Below, one piece after another: positions 1 through 6,310 of a DNA stretch of 14,181 nt (its first letter is position 1; each line of letters opens with the position of its first letter). The notes beneath the pieces were generated by a model. The model had not been told where the DNA came from, did no database searches, and worked only from the letters and a program-made list of their open reading frames with translations. This DNA is from Roseburia sp. (lineage in GTDB: Bacteria; Bacillota; Clostridia; Lachnospirales; Lachnospiraceae), in the NCBI GenBank assembly GCA_019421345.1, contig JAHZFL010000032.1, forward strand, positions 1 to 14,181. Reading direction: 5' to 3'. Both the position numbers and the translations under genes were made by a program.

Positions 1-79
1 TCTCTGCTTTTTAAATATTCAGTTGTAACATATGTATTGTAATCCTACAAAAAAAACAGTGGTAAAACGAGAAACAGAT

Positions 80-108
80 TTGACAACCACAGGAAAAAGG
101 ATTATAAT
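80..108 (+). promoter_or_regulatory. Promoter of the initiator tRNA gene
   Basis: The -35 box TTGACA (80-85) and -10 box TATAAT (103-108) both match the SigA consensus exactly and are separated by 17 bases. The predicted transcript would start near 115 and carry a leader of about 40 nt before the tRNA. A perfect promoter suits a highly expressed stable RNA. The 79 bases further left hold nothing I can assign. Confidence 0.9.
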
Positions 109-152
109 ACCCTGTAAATAAAGTCAAAGCCGATTTGGTAGGCTTTTATCAG

Positions 153-226
153 CGCGGGATGGAGCAGTCTGGAAGCTCGTCGGGCTCATAACCCGAAGGT
201 CATAGGTTCAAATCCTATTCCCGCAA
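153..226 (+). tRNA. Initiator tRNA-Met (anticodon CAT)
   Basis: A full cloverleaf folds. The acceptor arms are 153-159 and 219-225, and the T arm is ATAGG (202-206) with CCTAT (214-218) around the TTCAAAT loop. The anticodon CAT lies at 187-189. Two features mark it as the initiator rather than the elongator Met tRNA: the first acceptor position is an unpaired C153/A225 mismatch, and the anticodon stem has three consecutive G:C pairs next to the loop (GGG 182-184, CCC 192-194). It delivers formyl-methionine to the ribosomal P site. The discriminator is A226, and the 3' CCA is not encoded and must be added after transcription. It stands alone with its own promoter and terminator. Confidence 0.96.
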
Positions 227-234
227 TTCATAAG

Positions 235-276
235 GCTGACAGCTTTTGCAGATTCTGTAGAAGCTGTCAGCTTTTT
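235..276 (+). terminator. Intrinsic terminator of the tRNA gene
   Basis: GCTGACAGCTT (235-245) pairs perfectly with AAGCTGTCAGC (261-271) around a 15-nt loop, followed by TTTTT (272-276). It begins 8 bases after the tRNA. A dispersed repeat (271 onward) starts in its U-tract. Confidence 0.9.
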
Positions 277-350
277 GCTTTATAGGAAACTTCTTCCCCT
301 AATAAAGCAGCCCCCTCCGTGGGATCGCACTGCGGCAGAATGGAGCTGTG
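271..350 (+). repeat. Dispersed intergenic repeat, copy A
   Basis: This stretch matches 3173-3258. It shares CTTTTTG, then TTTATAGGAAACTTC, then an identical 24-base block at 312-335. The first part can fold: TTTATAGGAA (279-288) against the imperfect complement around 294-306. The copy begins inside the U-tract of the tRNA terminator. Similarity fades after about 350. I do not recognise the element. It could be a small non-autonomous mobile repeat or a structured 3' element. Confidence 0.75.
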
Positions 351-421
351 TCGTACTTGCAGGAGAGGAAGGATTGCTTGGTAACCATGCGCCGTGCGGC
401 AAAAGTGTGCTTCATTTCCGG

Positions 422-528
422 TTTATTATAGCGAGAGAGTGTGCGAAGCACACGTTTGTTTAACATAAGAGCGGCTCGCGAAGCGTGTGGCTCGTTGTTT
501 TGACATAAAAGTGGCGTGCGAAACTCTG
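422..528 (+). repeat. Degenerate hairpin-repeat array (three units)
   Basis: Three diverged copies of the 38-bp unit found intact at 7016-7129. Their loop centres lie at 443, 478 and 518, with spacings of 35 and 40. The middle unit (460-497) is the best match. Its stem GAGCGGCTCGC closes on a GAA loop, and position 472/490 has changed to a C:G pair. The first unit forms a perfect GTGTGC-GAA-GCACAC hairpin. The last has lost the core (GCGAAAC) and its right arm. Confidence 0.8.
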
Positions 529-565
529 TTTTATTTAAAAAATGGGAAATTTTTCATATCACAGG

Positions 566-594
566 TTGAAAAAATTATAATTGTCCGTTATAGT
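566..594 (+). promoter_or_regulatory. Promoter of the surface-protein gene
   Basis: TTGAAA (566-571), a 17-base spacer and TATAGT (589-594) fit a SigA promoter. The transcript would start near 601, leaving a leader of about 60 nt. This also argues against any translation start upstream of 600. Confidence 0.7.
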
Positions 595-663
595 AGTAAG
601 GATAGTATCACTGTTTGTGTGTACTTACGAATATTGATGAAATACATAAGAAGAGGAGAAAGT

Positions 664-3087
664 ATGAACAACAAGAAATTACTTTATGTGCTTGTGCCGG
701 TTGTAATCTGTGTTGTGGTGCTTGGAATTATTTTGTTTCCCAAAAGTAATCCCACGCCGGCAGACGGCAATGAGAACGAGGTAGTGGCTGTTACGGAAAA
801 CGATGTGACAGAGCTGCCGGAGGAGACAGAGGAGAGCGAGACAAAGGTTTTGAACGCTCCCGGTACTTATAGCGATGAGGCAGAGTACAAGGAGCTGACC
901 ATTACGTCGCCGGACGTTGTGGTTGAGAATGCATCTGTAGAGACCTTAAAGATTGACGCCGCAGTAGGGGACGGAGACGTGACTCTTAGAAATGTGACGG
1001 CGGCAAATCTCCAGATTTACGGAGGCGGTAGGAATTCCATCCATATTGAGGGAACGACCGTGGAAAACATGGTAGTTGCGAGAAAAGAGGATGCTGTTCG
1101 TGTTGTTGTGGACGCTGCATCATCTGTCAATATGGCATCTCTAAACGAGCAGACAGTTTTGGAGGCGGAGGGACAGATCGCAGAGCTTCATGTAAATGCA
1201 AAATCGGAGCTCACCATTAAGGGAAATGTAGCGAAGCTGAATGTCACAGACGCGGCAAAGGAATCAGCTATTCTCGTGGAGGGAAGCGTTGCAAGTCTTA
1301 TTTCAGATGCACAGCTTGCAAATTTAACCGGTAAGGATAAGGTTACGGATTTACAGGTAAATGAAAAGACTGCTTCGGATAAGACAGGTCAGACAGCAAA
1401 TAAAAATCAGAATCAAAAGAATCCGGTAAAGCCGGCAAATAAAAACAATTCCGTTTCCAATACCGGCTCTCATACAGGCGGACAGAGCAACAGCCCTGTA
1501 ATCAACGGAAATGTAAATCCGCCGCAGGGCGGAGGCTCCGGCGGCAACCCGCCTGTGTCAACACCTTCCGCTGAAAAGATTGTCATTGGTCGTGTGCAGA
1601 GTGAATATGCAAAGGTAATCGTGACCTTAAGCGCTCCGACGTCAGCGCCAGTTGCAAAGGAGCAGATTTCGATTCTCTGCAACAGCGGCGGTTCGGATAT
1701 GACGATTTTAAATGTGACAACGACGGACAATAAGACCTATGAGATTTCAACCGCAGTGTATAAGGATAACGATTATGAAATCTACATGACGCTGCCGGAC
1801 GGAACGACGATCAGCAAGGTGTTTGAGGTGCGCAATGATGCGCCGGCGCTGACAAAGCTTGAGGCAACCAGAATCAATGAGGGAAATGCAGATTTATTCT
1901 TCGTTTCTGATTCTTCGGGAGAGTTTTATTATTTATTGCAGGAGAGCTCGGTGTTAAGAGCAGCCCCCAGCGTGCCGACAGCGGATCAGGTGAAGTCACA
2001 GGGAATTAAGACGACCCTGAACTATCAGGCAAACAATATTCGTATCTCTAATTTAAAGACAGACGTTGGATATGAGGTATACTATCTCGCAGTGGATCAC
2101 AATGGAAAAGAAAGTCTGGTACAGGGACCTGTTTATATCGGAGCGAAGCCTGCACAGGAGCCGCAGCAGAATGCAATACAGATCGTAGACGCAAAGGCGA
2201 CGGATCGTTATTTCGATATAACGCTCAGTGGAAAGCCTGCCGAGGAATTAAGCCTTGCAAACTTTAGTATTTCCTGTCCGGCTTCCACAAGCCTGCATCT
2301 TGGAAGGATGGAAAAGCTAAGCGATACACAATATCGCCTTCATATGCAGGAAGGATATTTCTTCCAGGATATGAATAATTACACCGTAATTATCACTTAC
2401 AGCGATAAGAGTATCAGCAAGCATAAGTTTTTTGTAGACCTTTCCAGTCCGACCTTCTCTATGCCGACGGTGACAAGAAATTCTGATACAGAGGCAATCT
2501 TTGACTTCCAGTCTAATGAGAAGGGAACTATGTGGTATCTGTGTCTTGACAAGGATCTGATAAACTCTGATGTGACTGTGGATCAGGTGCTCACGCAGGG
2601 AACGATGATAAGCTTTGTGGAAGGCAACAACCGTATAACGCTAAACGGCGTAACGGCTACAAGTAAGACATTGTTCTATGTTTATGAAGATCTGCTTGGA
2701 AACAGGGTTCGATTTGTGGATGGTGTAAGGATTCCGGAAAAGTCTCCAGAGACTCCGCAGCCGCCGCAGGGTACTGTGCAGATCACGAACCTCACCGTTT
2801 CTAAGGATTTTGGTCCGAAGAATGAGTGCACAGTATTGTCACTGACATTTGATTATGACGTACAGGCAGATCAGATGTACGTTTCTGCGGACGATATTGA
2901 AATTACGCAGAATGGAAGCAGCACTGTCTATACGGGATCAAAGGACATTGAGGTTTCCACAAATGCGAGTGGTGTAGAGATTAAATTTATTAAAAATCTT
3001 GGAATGATTCTTCCGAACGGGGAGTATCAGATCAAGGTTAATTTAACCAAAGGAACTGCAACCAAGACATTTACGGTGCAGTCATAA
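664..3087 (+). CDS. Membrane-anchored modular surface protein
   Basis: 807 residues. The ATG at 664 is chosen because GAGGAG lies just upstream and a hydrophobic segment (about residues 7-25) follows the charged MNNKK start; the frame stays open upstream only through repeats and the promoter. I see a signal-anchor or uncleaved signal, an acidic linker (about 30-60), then about 160 residues of short valine/threonine-rich strands with an N or D every 20 or so residues, resembling a right-handed beta-helix. A low-complexity N/K/S/G/P/Q linker follows (about 225-302). The C-terminal half is beta-sandwich-like, with two copies of an A+B module pair (about 303-497 and 503-695) and a final single A-like module (703-807). 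B modules share YYLL/WYLC, then DQV, then a terminal VRF-type strand. There is no LPXTG sorting signal. Likely extracellular adhesion or cell-wall-associated role, inferred from architecture only. The gene is monocistronic. Confidence 0.8.
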   Translation: MNNKKLLYVLVPVVICVVVLGIILFPKSNPTPADGNENEVVAVTENDVTELPEETEESETKVLNAPGTYSDEAEYKELTITSPDVVVENASVETLKIDAAVGDGDVTLRNVTAANLQIYGGGRNSIHIEGTTVENMVVARKEDAVRVVVDAASSVNMASLNEQTVLEAEGQIAELHVNAKSELTIKGNVAKLNVTDAAKESAILVEGSVASLISDAQLANLTGKDKVTDLQVNEKTASDKTGQTANKNQNQKNPVKPANKNNSVSNTGSHTGGQSNSPVINGNVNPPQGGGSGGNPPVSTPSAEKIVIGRVQSEYAKVIVTLSAPTSAPVAKEQISILCNSGGSDMTILNVTTTDNKTYEISTAVYKDNDYEIYMTLPDGTTISKVFEVRNDAPALTKLEATRINEGNADLFFVSDSSGEFYYLLQESSVLRAAPSVPTADQVKSQGIKTTLNYQANNIRISNLKTDVGYEVYYLAVDHNGKESLVQGPVYIGAKPAQEPQQNAIQIVDAKATDRYFDITLSGKPAEELSLANFSISCPASTSLHLGRMEKLSDTQYRLHMQEGYFFQDMNNYTVIITYSDKSISKHKFFVDLSSPTFSMPTVTRNSDTEAIFDFQSNEKGTMWYLCLDKDLINSDVTVDQVLTQGTMISFVEGNNRITLNGVTATSKTLFYVYEDLLGNRVRFVDGVRIPEKSPETPQPPQGTVQITNLTVSKDFGPKNECTVLSLTFDYDVQADQMYVSADDIEITQNGSSTVYTGSKDIEVSTNASGVEIKFIKNLGMILPNGEYQIKVNLTKGTATKTFTVQS

Positions 3088-3130
3088 AATAACGGATGAT
3101 GCGCACTGCGGGTCATCCCTGCGGTTTGCC

Positions 3131-3178
3131 AAAAGCGTCCTGCTGCAAGAAATATTGTTTTGCGGCAGGGCGCTTTTT
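3131..3178 (+). terminator. Intrinsic terminator of the surface-protein gene
   Basis: An 18-bp stem pairs 3131-3148 with 3160-3177, with only two G:U pairs and a loop of 11. It ends in a run of five T. It lies 43 bases after the stop codon. A weaker hairpin, GGATGA/TCATCC (3094-3118), sits between. Confidence 0.9.
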
Positions 3179-3258
3179 GTTTTATAGGAAACTTCATTCC
3201 TTATAAAGCAAACCCCTCCGTGGGATCGCACTGCGGGGCGGAATGGAACAGTGTCGCA
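3173..3258 (+). repeat. Dispersed intergenic repeat, copy B
   Basis: This is the second copy of the element at 271-350, in the same orientation and again starting in a terminator U-tract. TTTATAGGAA (3181-3190) faces TTCCTTATAAA (3197-3207), a near-perfect hairpin. A longer inverted repeat follows: GATCGCACTGCG (3224-3235) against CGCAGATGCGATC (3255-3267), with one bulge. Copy A keeps the left arm of this second dyad but not the right. Confidence 0.75.
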
Positions 3259-3707
3259 GATGCGATCGCCGCAGGAGGAGAATCTCGCTTGCAATGCTTT
3301 ATTTGATAGGATACATGGATGAGACGTGGACGAGCATTGTTTTGGCGTTGGAAAGCTGCCGGAAGCTTTTTCAGGAAAAGTTGGATTTTCCCGTTTTAAA
3401 GTATCTGTATTTGTTGTAGAATGAAGTATAAGAGATTCTCCTTCCGTTGTCGGAACGATTTTTTCTATGACTGTGATGAGGGGGATGAGGATTGTATGAA
3501 AAGAGATTTTCTTTTGAAGGCTGCTGAATTTGGCAGACATCAACCGCAAAAGAAATCATTTGACGGATGTGACATGTTTTTGTCATGTACGCAATCGCAG
3601 GAGATTGGACCGGAAGGCTGCGTGATACAGGAGATTGTGCATTGCTGTGGTCTTTTGTGAGGGAGCAGGCATTTTTACGATATAGGGGAAGAAAAGAGGG
3701 AACGATC

Positions 3708-4433
3708 ATGACAGCAACAGAGCAGTTTTTGCAGATGATAAATGAATCAGACAATATTGTGTTTTTCGGCGGCGCGGGTGTTTCCACGGAGAGCGGAATC
3801 CCCGATTTTCGCAGCGTGGACGGACTGTACCACCAGAAATATGATTATCCGCCGGAAACGATCTTAAGCCATAGCTTCTATCTGCGGAATACAGAGGAGT
3901 TTTACCGCTTTTACAGGGAAAAGATGCTGTGTCTGGACGCGAAGCCGAATATTACGCATCAGAAGCTTGCGGCGCTTGAGCAGGCGGGAAAGGTGAAGGC
4001 GGTCATCACGCAGAACATTGACGGACTGCATCAGAAGGCGGGAAGCCGCAAGGTGCTGGAACTGCACGGAAGCGTACACCGCAATTACTGCCGAAAGTGC
4101 CGTAAGGCTTTTGATGCGGAGTATGTGTTAAGCTCTGTGGAGCAGATACCGCGCTGCGACAAGTGCGGCGGAGAGATCAAGCCCGACGTCGTGCTCTATG
4201 AGGAGGGGCTGGATCAGCAGACGCTTGAGGATGCGGTGTTTTATATCAGCCATGCGGACGTGCTGATCGTCGGTGGAACATCGCTTGCCGTATATCCGGC
4301 TGCCGGACTGATCGACTATTACAGAGGAAACAAGCTGGTGCTTATCAATAAGACGACAACGCCGATGGACGGGCGGGCAGACCTTTTGCTCCAGGCAGGG
4401 CTTGGTGAGATTTTTTCGCAGATAGAGGGATAG
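3708..4433 (+). CDS. cobB: NAD-dependent protein deacylase (sirtuin, Sir2/CobB family)
   Basis: 241 residues, the usual size for a bacterial sirtuin. It removes acetyl and related acyl groups from lysines, consuming NAD and releasing nicotinamide and O-acyl-ADP-ribose in the cytoplasm. Visible hallmarks are the NAD-binding GAGVSTESGIPDFR (22-35), TQNIDGLHQ (101-109), catalytic H120 in LELHG, a zinc site of C128/C131 and C150/C153, and GGTSLAVYPA (189-198) near the ribose site. The ATG at 3708 has AGAGGG seven bases upstream. The frame continues to 3585 but lacks a ribosome site there and would add residues absent from sirtuins. It is the first gene of a close-packed set with the lipoprotein (3-base gap) and the DUF951-type gene. 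Substrate cannot be told from sequence. Confidence 0.95.
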   Translation: MTATEQFLQMINESDNIVFFGGAGVSTESGIPDFRSVDGLYHQKYDYPPETILSHSFYLRNTEEFYRFYREKMLCLDAKPNITHQKLAALEQAGKVKAVITQNIDGLHQKAGSRKVLELHGSVHRNYCRKCRKAFDAEYVLSSVEQIPRCDKCGGEIKPDVVLYEEGLDQQTLEDAVFYISHADVLIVGGTSLAVYPAAGLIDYYRGNKLVLINKTTTPMDGRADLLLQAGLGEIFSQIEG

Positions 4434-4436
4434 CTT

Positions 4437-4784
4437 ATGGGAAGATATTATAGACTTTTGGCGGGGGTCGTCATAATGTTTCTGACGGGCTGCGGGGAGT
4501 CGGTGATAACCCCTATCGGGACAGCGCAGGCTTATTTTGAGGCGACCGTACTGGAGGTGAAGGAACACACACTTTTGGTTGAGCCTCTGGAGGGTGAGGA
4601 GGAGCGAAAGTCCTCCGACCGTATCAGTGTCGGGACAGACAGCATCAGCCAGGAGGAGGCTCTTGCGGCGCTTGGGGAGATCCAGGAGGGAGATGTCATT
4701 GAGATCGGGTATGACGGAATGATCATGGAAAGTTATCCTGCGCAGATTACCGGTGTGTTTGCAATAGAAATTATAGAGGAATGA
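4437..4784 (+). CDS. Small lipoprotein, possibly DUF3221/YobA-like
   Basis: 115 residues. The N-terminus is a lipoprotein signal: a short basic start, a hydrophobic core and lipobox LTGC with Cys19 as the lipidated residue, so the mature protein should sit on the outer face of the membrane. The rest is a small acidic beta-rich domain (FEATVLEVKEHTLLVEPLE, then a segment ending GDVIEIGYDG). This resembles the OB-like DUF3221 family of secreted Firmicute proteins, a similarity judged by eye and uncertain. AGAGGGA (4424-4430) serves as ribosome site and overlaps the sirtuin 3' end. The stop overlaps an ATG at 4781 that is probably not the next gene's start. Function unknown. Confidence 0.75.
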   Translation: MGRYYRLLAGVVIMFLTGCGESVITPIGTAQAYFEATVLEVKEHTLLVEPLEGEEERKSSDRISVGTDSISQEEALAALGEIQEGDVIEIGYDGMIMESYPAQITGVFAIEIIEE

Positions 4785-4798
4785 AAGGAGGAGCGGCT

Positions 4799-4984
4799 GT
4801 GGATAAATATGAGGTGGGCGATCGTGTCCGGTTGAAAAAACAGCATCCGTGCGGCAGCAGTGAATGGGAGATTCTTCGCGTCGGCGCAGATTTTCGATTA
4901 AAGTGCATGGGATGCGGTCATCAGATTATGATCGCAAGAAAGCTTGTGGAAAAAAATACAAGGGAAATTAAGAAAAAGCCTTGA
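4799..4984 (+). CDS. DUF951 family protein
   Basis: 61 residues from the GTG at 4799, preferred because AAAGGAGG (4784-4791) sits seven bases before it and the family begins with a DKYEVGD-type motif. The ATG at 4781 in the same frame would place the ribosome site inside the coding sequence. Conserved features are HPCGS (C18), LKCMGCGH (C36, C39) and the basic tail. The small fold suggests an RNA-binding or KOW/zinc-ribbon-like role, but no function is established to my knowledge. Genes of this family often stand just upstream of rpsF in Firmicutes, as here. Its stop codon overlaps the -35 box of the rpsF promoter. Confidence 0.88.
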   Translation: MDKYEVGDRVRLKKQHPCGSSEWEILRVGADFRLKCMGCGHQIMIARKLVEKNTREIKKKP

Positions 4985-5009
4985 ATTAAGCAGGAAAACA
5001 TGATATAGT
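4981..5009 (+). promoter_or_regulatory. Promoter of the rpsF-ssb-rpsR operon
   Basis: TTGAAT (4981-4986), a 17-base spacer and TATAGT (5004-5009). The -35 box covers the stop codon of the preceding gene. An ATATC/GATAT dyad (5010-5024) covers the expected start site. Confidence 0.8.
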
Positions 5010-5015
5010 ATATCC

Positions 5016-5087
5016 TCGTGATATAAAAAATTCCTTGTTCACGCAATGAAAGCGTGGGCCAGAGACCAAAAGGAGGAAAGAATTCGC
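5016..5087 (+). promoter_or_regulatory. rpsF leader, possible S6:S18 autoregulatory site
   Basis: The leader contains hairpin CACGC (5040-5044) / GCGTG (5052-5056) followed by GGCC and a ribosome site AAAAGGAGG (5068-5076). Leaders of rpsF operons in many bacteria carry a hairpin bound by the S6:S18 complex. The position fits, but I cannot verify the conserved box of that motif here. Confidence 0.3.
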
Positions 5088-5378
5088 ATGAATAAGTATG
5101 AGTTAGCACTCGTAGTCAGTGCAAAGATCGAAGATGATGCGAGAACAGCTATCGTAGAGAAGGCAAAAGAGTATATCACTCGTGCCGGCGGTACTGTGAC
5201 AGAAGTGGAAGACTGGGGTAAGAAAAGATTAGCTTACGAAGTTCAGAAGATGAATGAGGGCTATTATTATTTCATCCAGTTTGATGCAGAGTCCACAGTT
5301 CCTGCAGCAGTTGAGCAGGATGTTCGTATCATGGATAACGTTCTTCGTTTCTTATGCGTTAGAAAAGACGAGGCATAA
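5088..5378 (+). CDS. rpsF: 30S ribosomal protein bS6
   Basis: 96 residues, the normal bS6 length. It has the typical opening MNKYELALVVSAKIEDDA, the central segment EDWGKKRLAYEVQKMNEGYYYFIQF, and the final strand around RIMDNVLRFLCVR. bS6 binds bS18 on the platform of the small subunit. The ATG at 5088 is chosen over an in-frame upstream ATG (5046) because GGAGG (5072-5076) precedes it and the family starts here; spacing of 11 is slightly long. It is the first gene of an operon with ssb (18-base gap) and rpsR, the conserved order in Firmicutes. Confidence 0.97.
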   Translation: MNKYELALVVSAKIEDDARTAIVEKAKEYITRAGGTVTEVEDWGKKRLAYEVQKMNEGYYYFIQFDAESTVPAAVEQDVRIMDNVLRFLCVRKDEA

Positions 5379-5396
5379 TAGAGAGGATCATATCAT

Positions 5397-5837
5397 ATGA
5401 ATAAAGTTATTCTTATGGGACGATTGACCAGAGACCCTGAGGTGCGTTACTCTCAGGGTGATCAGGCAACAGCAATCGCGCGATATACGCTGGCAGTTGA
5501 CAGAAGATTTAAGAGAGACGGAGATCAGCAGACGGCTGATTTTATTCCGTGCGTGGCATTCGGACGTGCCGGTGAATTTGCGGAGAAGTATTTCCGCAAG
5601 GGAACAAAGGTAGCGATTACCGGACGTATTCAGACCGGAAGCTACACGAATAAGGACGGACAGCGTGTATATACGACCGATGTTGTTGTGGAGGAGCAGG
5701 AATTTGCAGAAAGTAAGAATGCCGGAGGAGATCATTCCGGTTTTGCGCCTGCGGACAGACCGTCACCGAGCAGTGCGGCTGGTGATGGCTTCATGAATAT
5801 TCCGGATGGAATTGATGAAGAGTTACCATTTAATTAA
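5397..5837 (+). CDS. ssb: Single-stranded DNA-binding protein
   Basis: 146 residues. The N-terminal OB fold (about 1-105) shows MNKVILMGRLTRDPEVR, the strand YTLAVDRRF, DFIPCVAFGR, and GTKVAITGRIQTGSYTNKDGQ, all typical of bacterial SSB. A disordered G/S/P-rich linker (about 108-137) leads to the acidic tip DEELPFN, the docking tail for replication and repair partners. The tail carries one extra Asn after the usual terminal Phe. SSB coats single-stranded DNA in replication, recombination and repair. The start has AGAGG about ten bases upstream. Confidence 0.97.
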   Translation: MNKVILMGRLTRDPEVRYSQGDQATAIARYTLAVDRRFKRDGDQQTADFIPCVAFGRAGEFAEKYFRKGTKVAITGRIQTGSYTNKDGQRVYTTDVVVEEQEFAESKNAGGDHSGFAPADRPSPSSAAGDGFMNIPDGIDEELPFN

Positions 5838-5883
5838 TGGAAAGCACCGCGTGATTTCCAGATAACAACAGGAGGTAATTATC

Positions 5884-6147
5884 ATGGCTTTCAATAAAGC
5901 AGCAGACAAAGAAGGCGCTCCGATGAAGAGACGCCCGATGCATAGAAGAAAAAAGGTTTGTGTATTCTGTGGCAAAGATAATGTAATTGATTACAAAGAT
6001 ACAAATAAGTTAAAGAGATACATCTCTGAGAGAGGAAAGATTCTTCCCCGCCGTATTACAGGCAACTGTGCAAAGCATCAGAGAGCTCTTACGGTAGCGA
6101 TCAAGAGAGCGCGTCATGTAGCATTAATGCCATACGTTTGTGAATAA
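5884..6147 (+). CDS. rpsR: 30S ribosomal protein bS18, zinc-binding form
   Basis: 87 residues. The core has RRKKVCVFC, DYKDTNKLKRYISERGKILPRR, and TGNCAKHQRALTVAIKRARHVALMPY, all standard for bS18. C26, C29, C62 and H65 form a C-x2-C plus C-x2-H set, so this is the zinc-carrying (C+) type rather than the zinc-free paralogue. It partners with bS6 on the small-subunit platform. AGGAGGT lies just upstream of the ATG. Last gene of the operon, followed at once by a terminator. Confidence 0.97.
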   Translation: MAFNKAADKEGAPMKRRPMHRRKKVCVFCGKDNVIDYKDTNKLKRYISERGKILPRRITGNCAKHQRALTVAIKRARHVALMPYVCE

Positions 6148-6155
6148 GATGATGG

Positions 6156-6186
6156 AAGGAGCTGTGCGTAGCACCAGCTCCTTTTT
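6156..6186 (+). terminator. Intrinsic terminator of the rpsF operon
   Basis: AAGGAGCTG (6156-6164) pairs with CAGCTCCTT (6175-6183), with an inner TGC/GCA extension. A T-run continues to 6186. It begins 8 bases after the rpsR stop. Confidence 0.92.
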
Positions 6187-6236
6187 CTATGGAAAAATGG
6201 GCTTTCAAAGAAGTTTCTTAATATTTGAAAAGTATC

Positions 6237-6263
6237 TTGGAATTTGTGTAAAAATCATATAAT
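6237..6263 (+). promoter_or_regulatory. Probable promoter of the lipoprotein gene
   Basis: A perfect TATAAT (6258-6263) with TTGGAA (6237-6242) 15 bases upstream. The spacing is short, so the -35 assignment is less secure than the -10. Confidence 0.6.
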
Positions 6264-6310
6264 ATGAGTTTTATAAGAGAAGCGGGATGAGTGGTTGGTG
6301 GGAGGAAATG

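Larger units (their letters stand above)
227..663. other. Non-coding region between tRNA and surface-protein gene
   Basis: Holds, in order, the tRNA terminator, copy A of a dispersed repeat (271-350), three degenerate hairpin units (422-528) and the surface-protein promoter (566-594). A short open frame at 275-463 crosses the repeats, has no ribosome site and is not considered a gene. Confidence 0.8.
3088..3707. other. Long intergenic region with no convincing gene
   Basis: Contains the surface-protein terminator and repeat copy B (to about 3270). From 3300 to 3690 I find no recognised gene, RNA family or strong promoter. A 54-codon frame (3496-3660) has a GAGG five bases before its ATG. It encodes a cysteine-containing peptide unlike any family I know, so it is left as a weak possibility. 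TGACA/TGTCA-type dyads occur at about 3568-3586. The upstream control of the sirtuin operon must lie here, but no clear promoter is visible. Confidence 0.6.

Noticed and set aside
275..463. Plus-strand 62-codon frame
   Set aside because: It starts in the terminator tail, overlaps two repeat elements, lacks a ribosome site and resembles nothing.
487..663. Upstream extension of the surface-protein frame from a GTG
   Set aside because: It runs through the hairpin repeats and the promoter, has no ribosome site, and would bury the membrane anchor; the ATG at 664 is well supported.
3421..3660. Plus-strand 79-codon frame, with an internal ATG at 3496 preceded by GAGG
   Set aside because: Weak initiation signal and no recognisable family; kept only as a note on the intergenic region.
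3082..3787. Two minus-strand frames across the intergenic region
   Set aside because: Low-complexity composition, no ribosome sites, and they cross a terminator and a repeat; typical chance frames.
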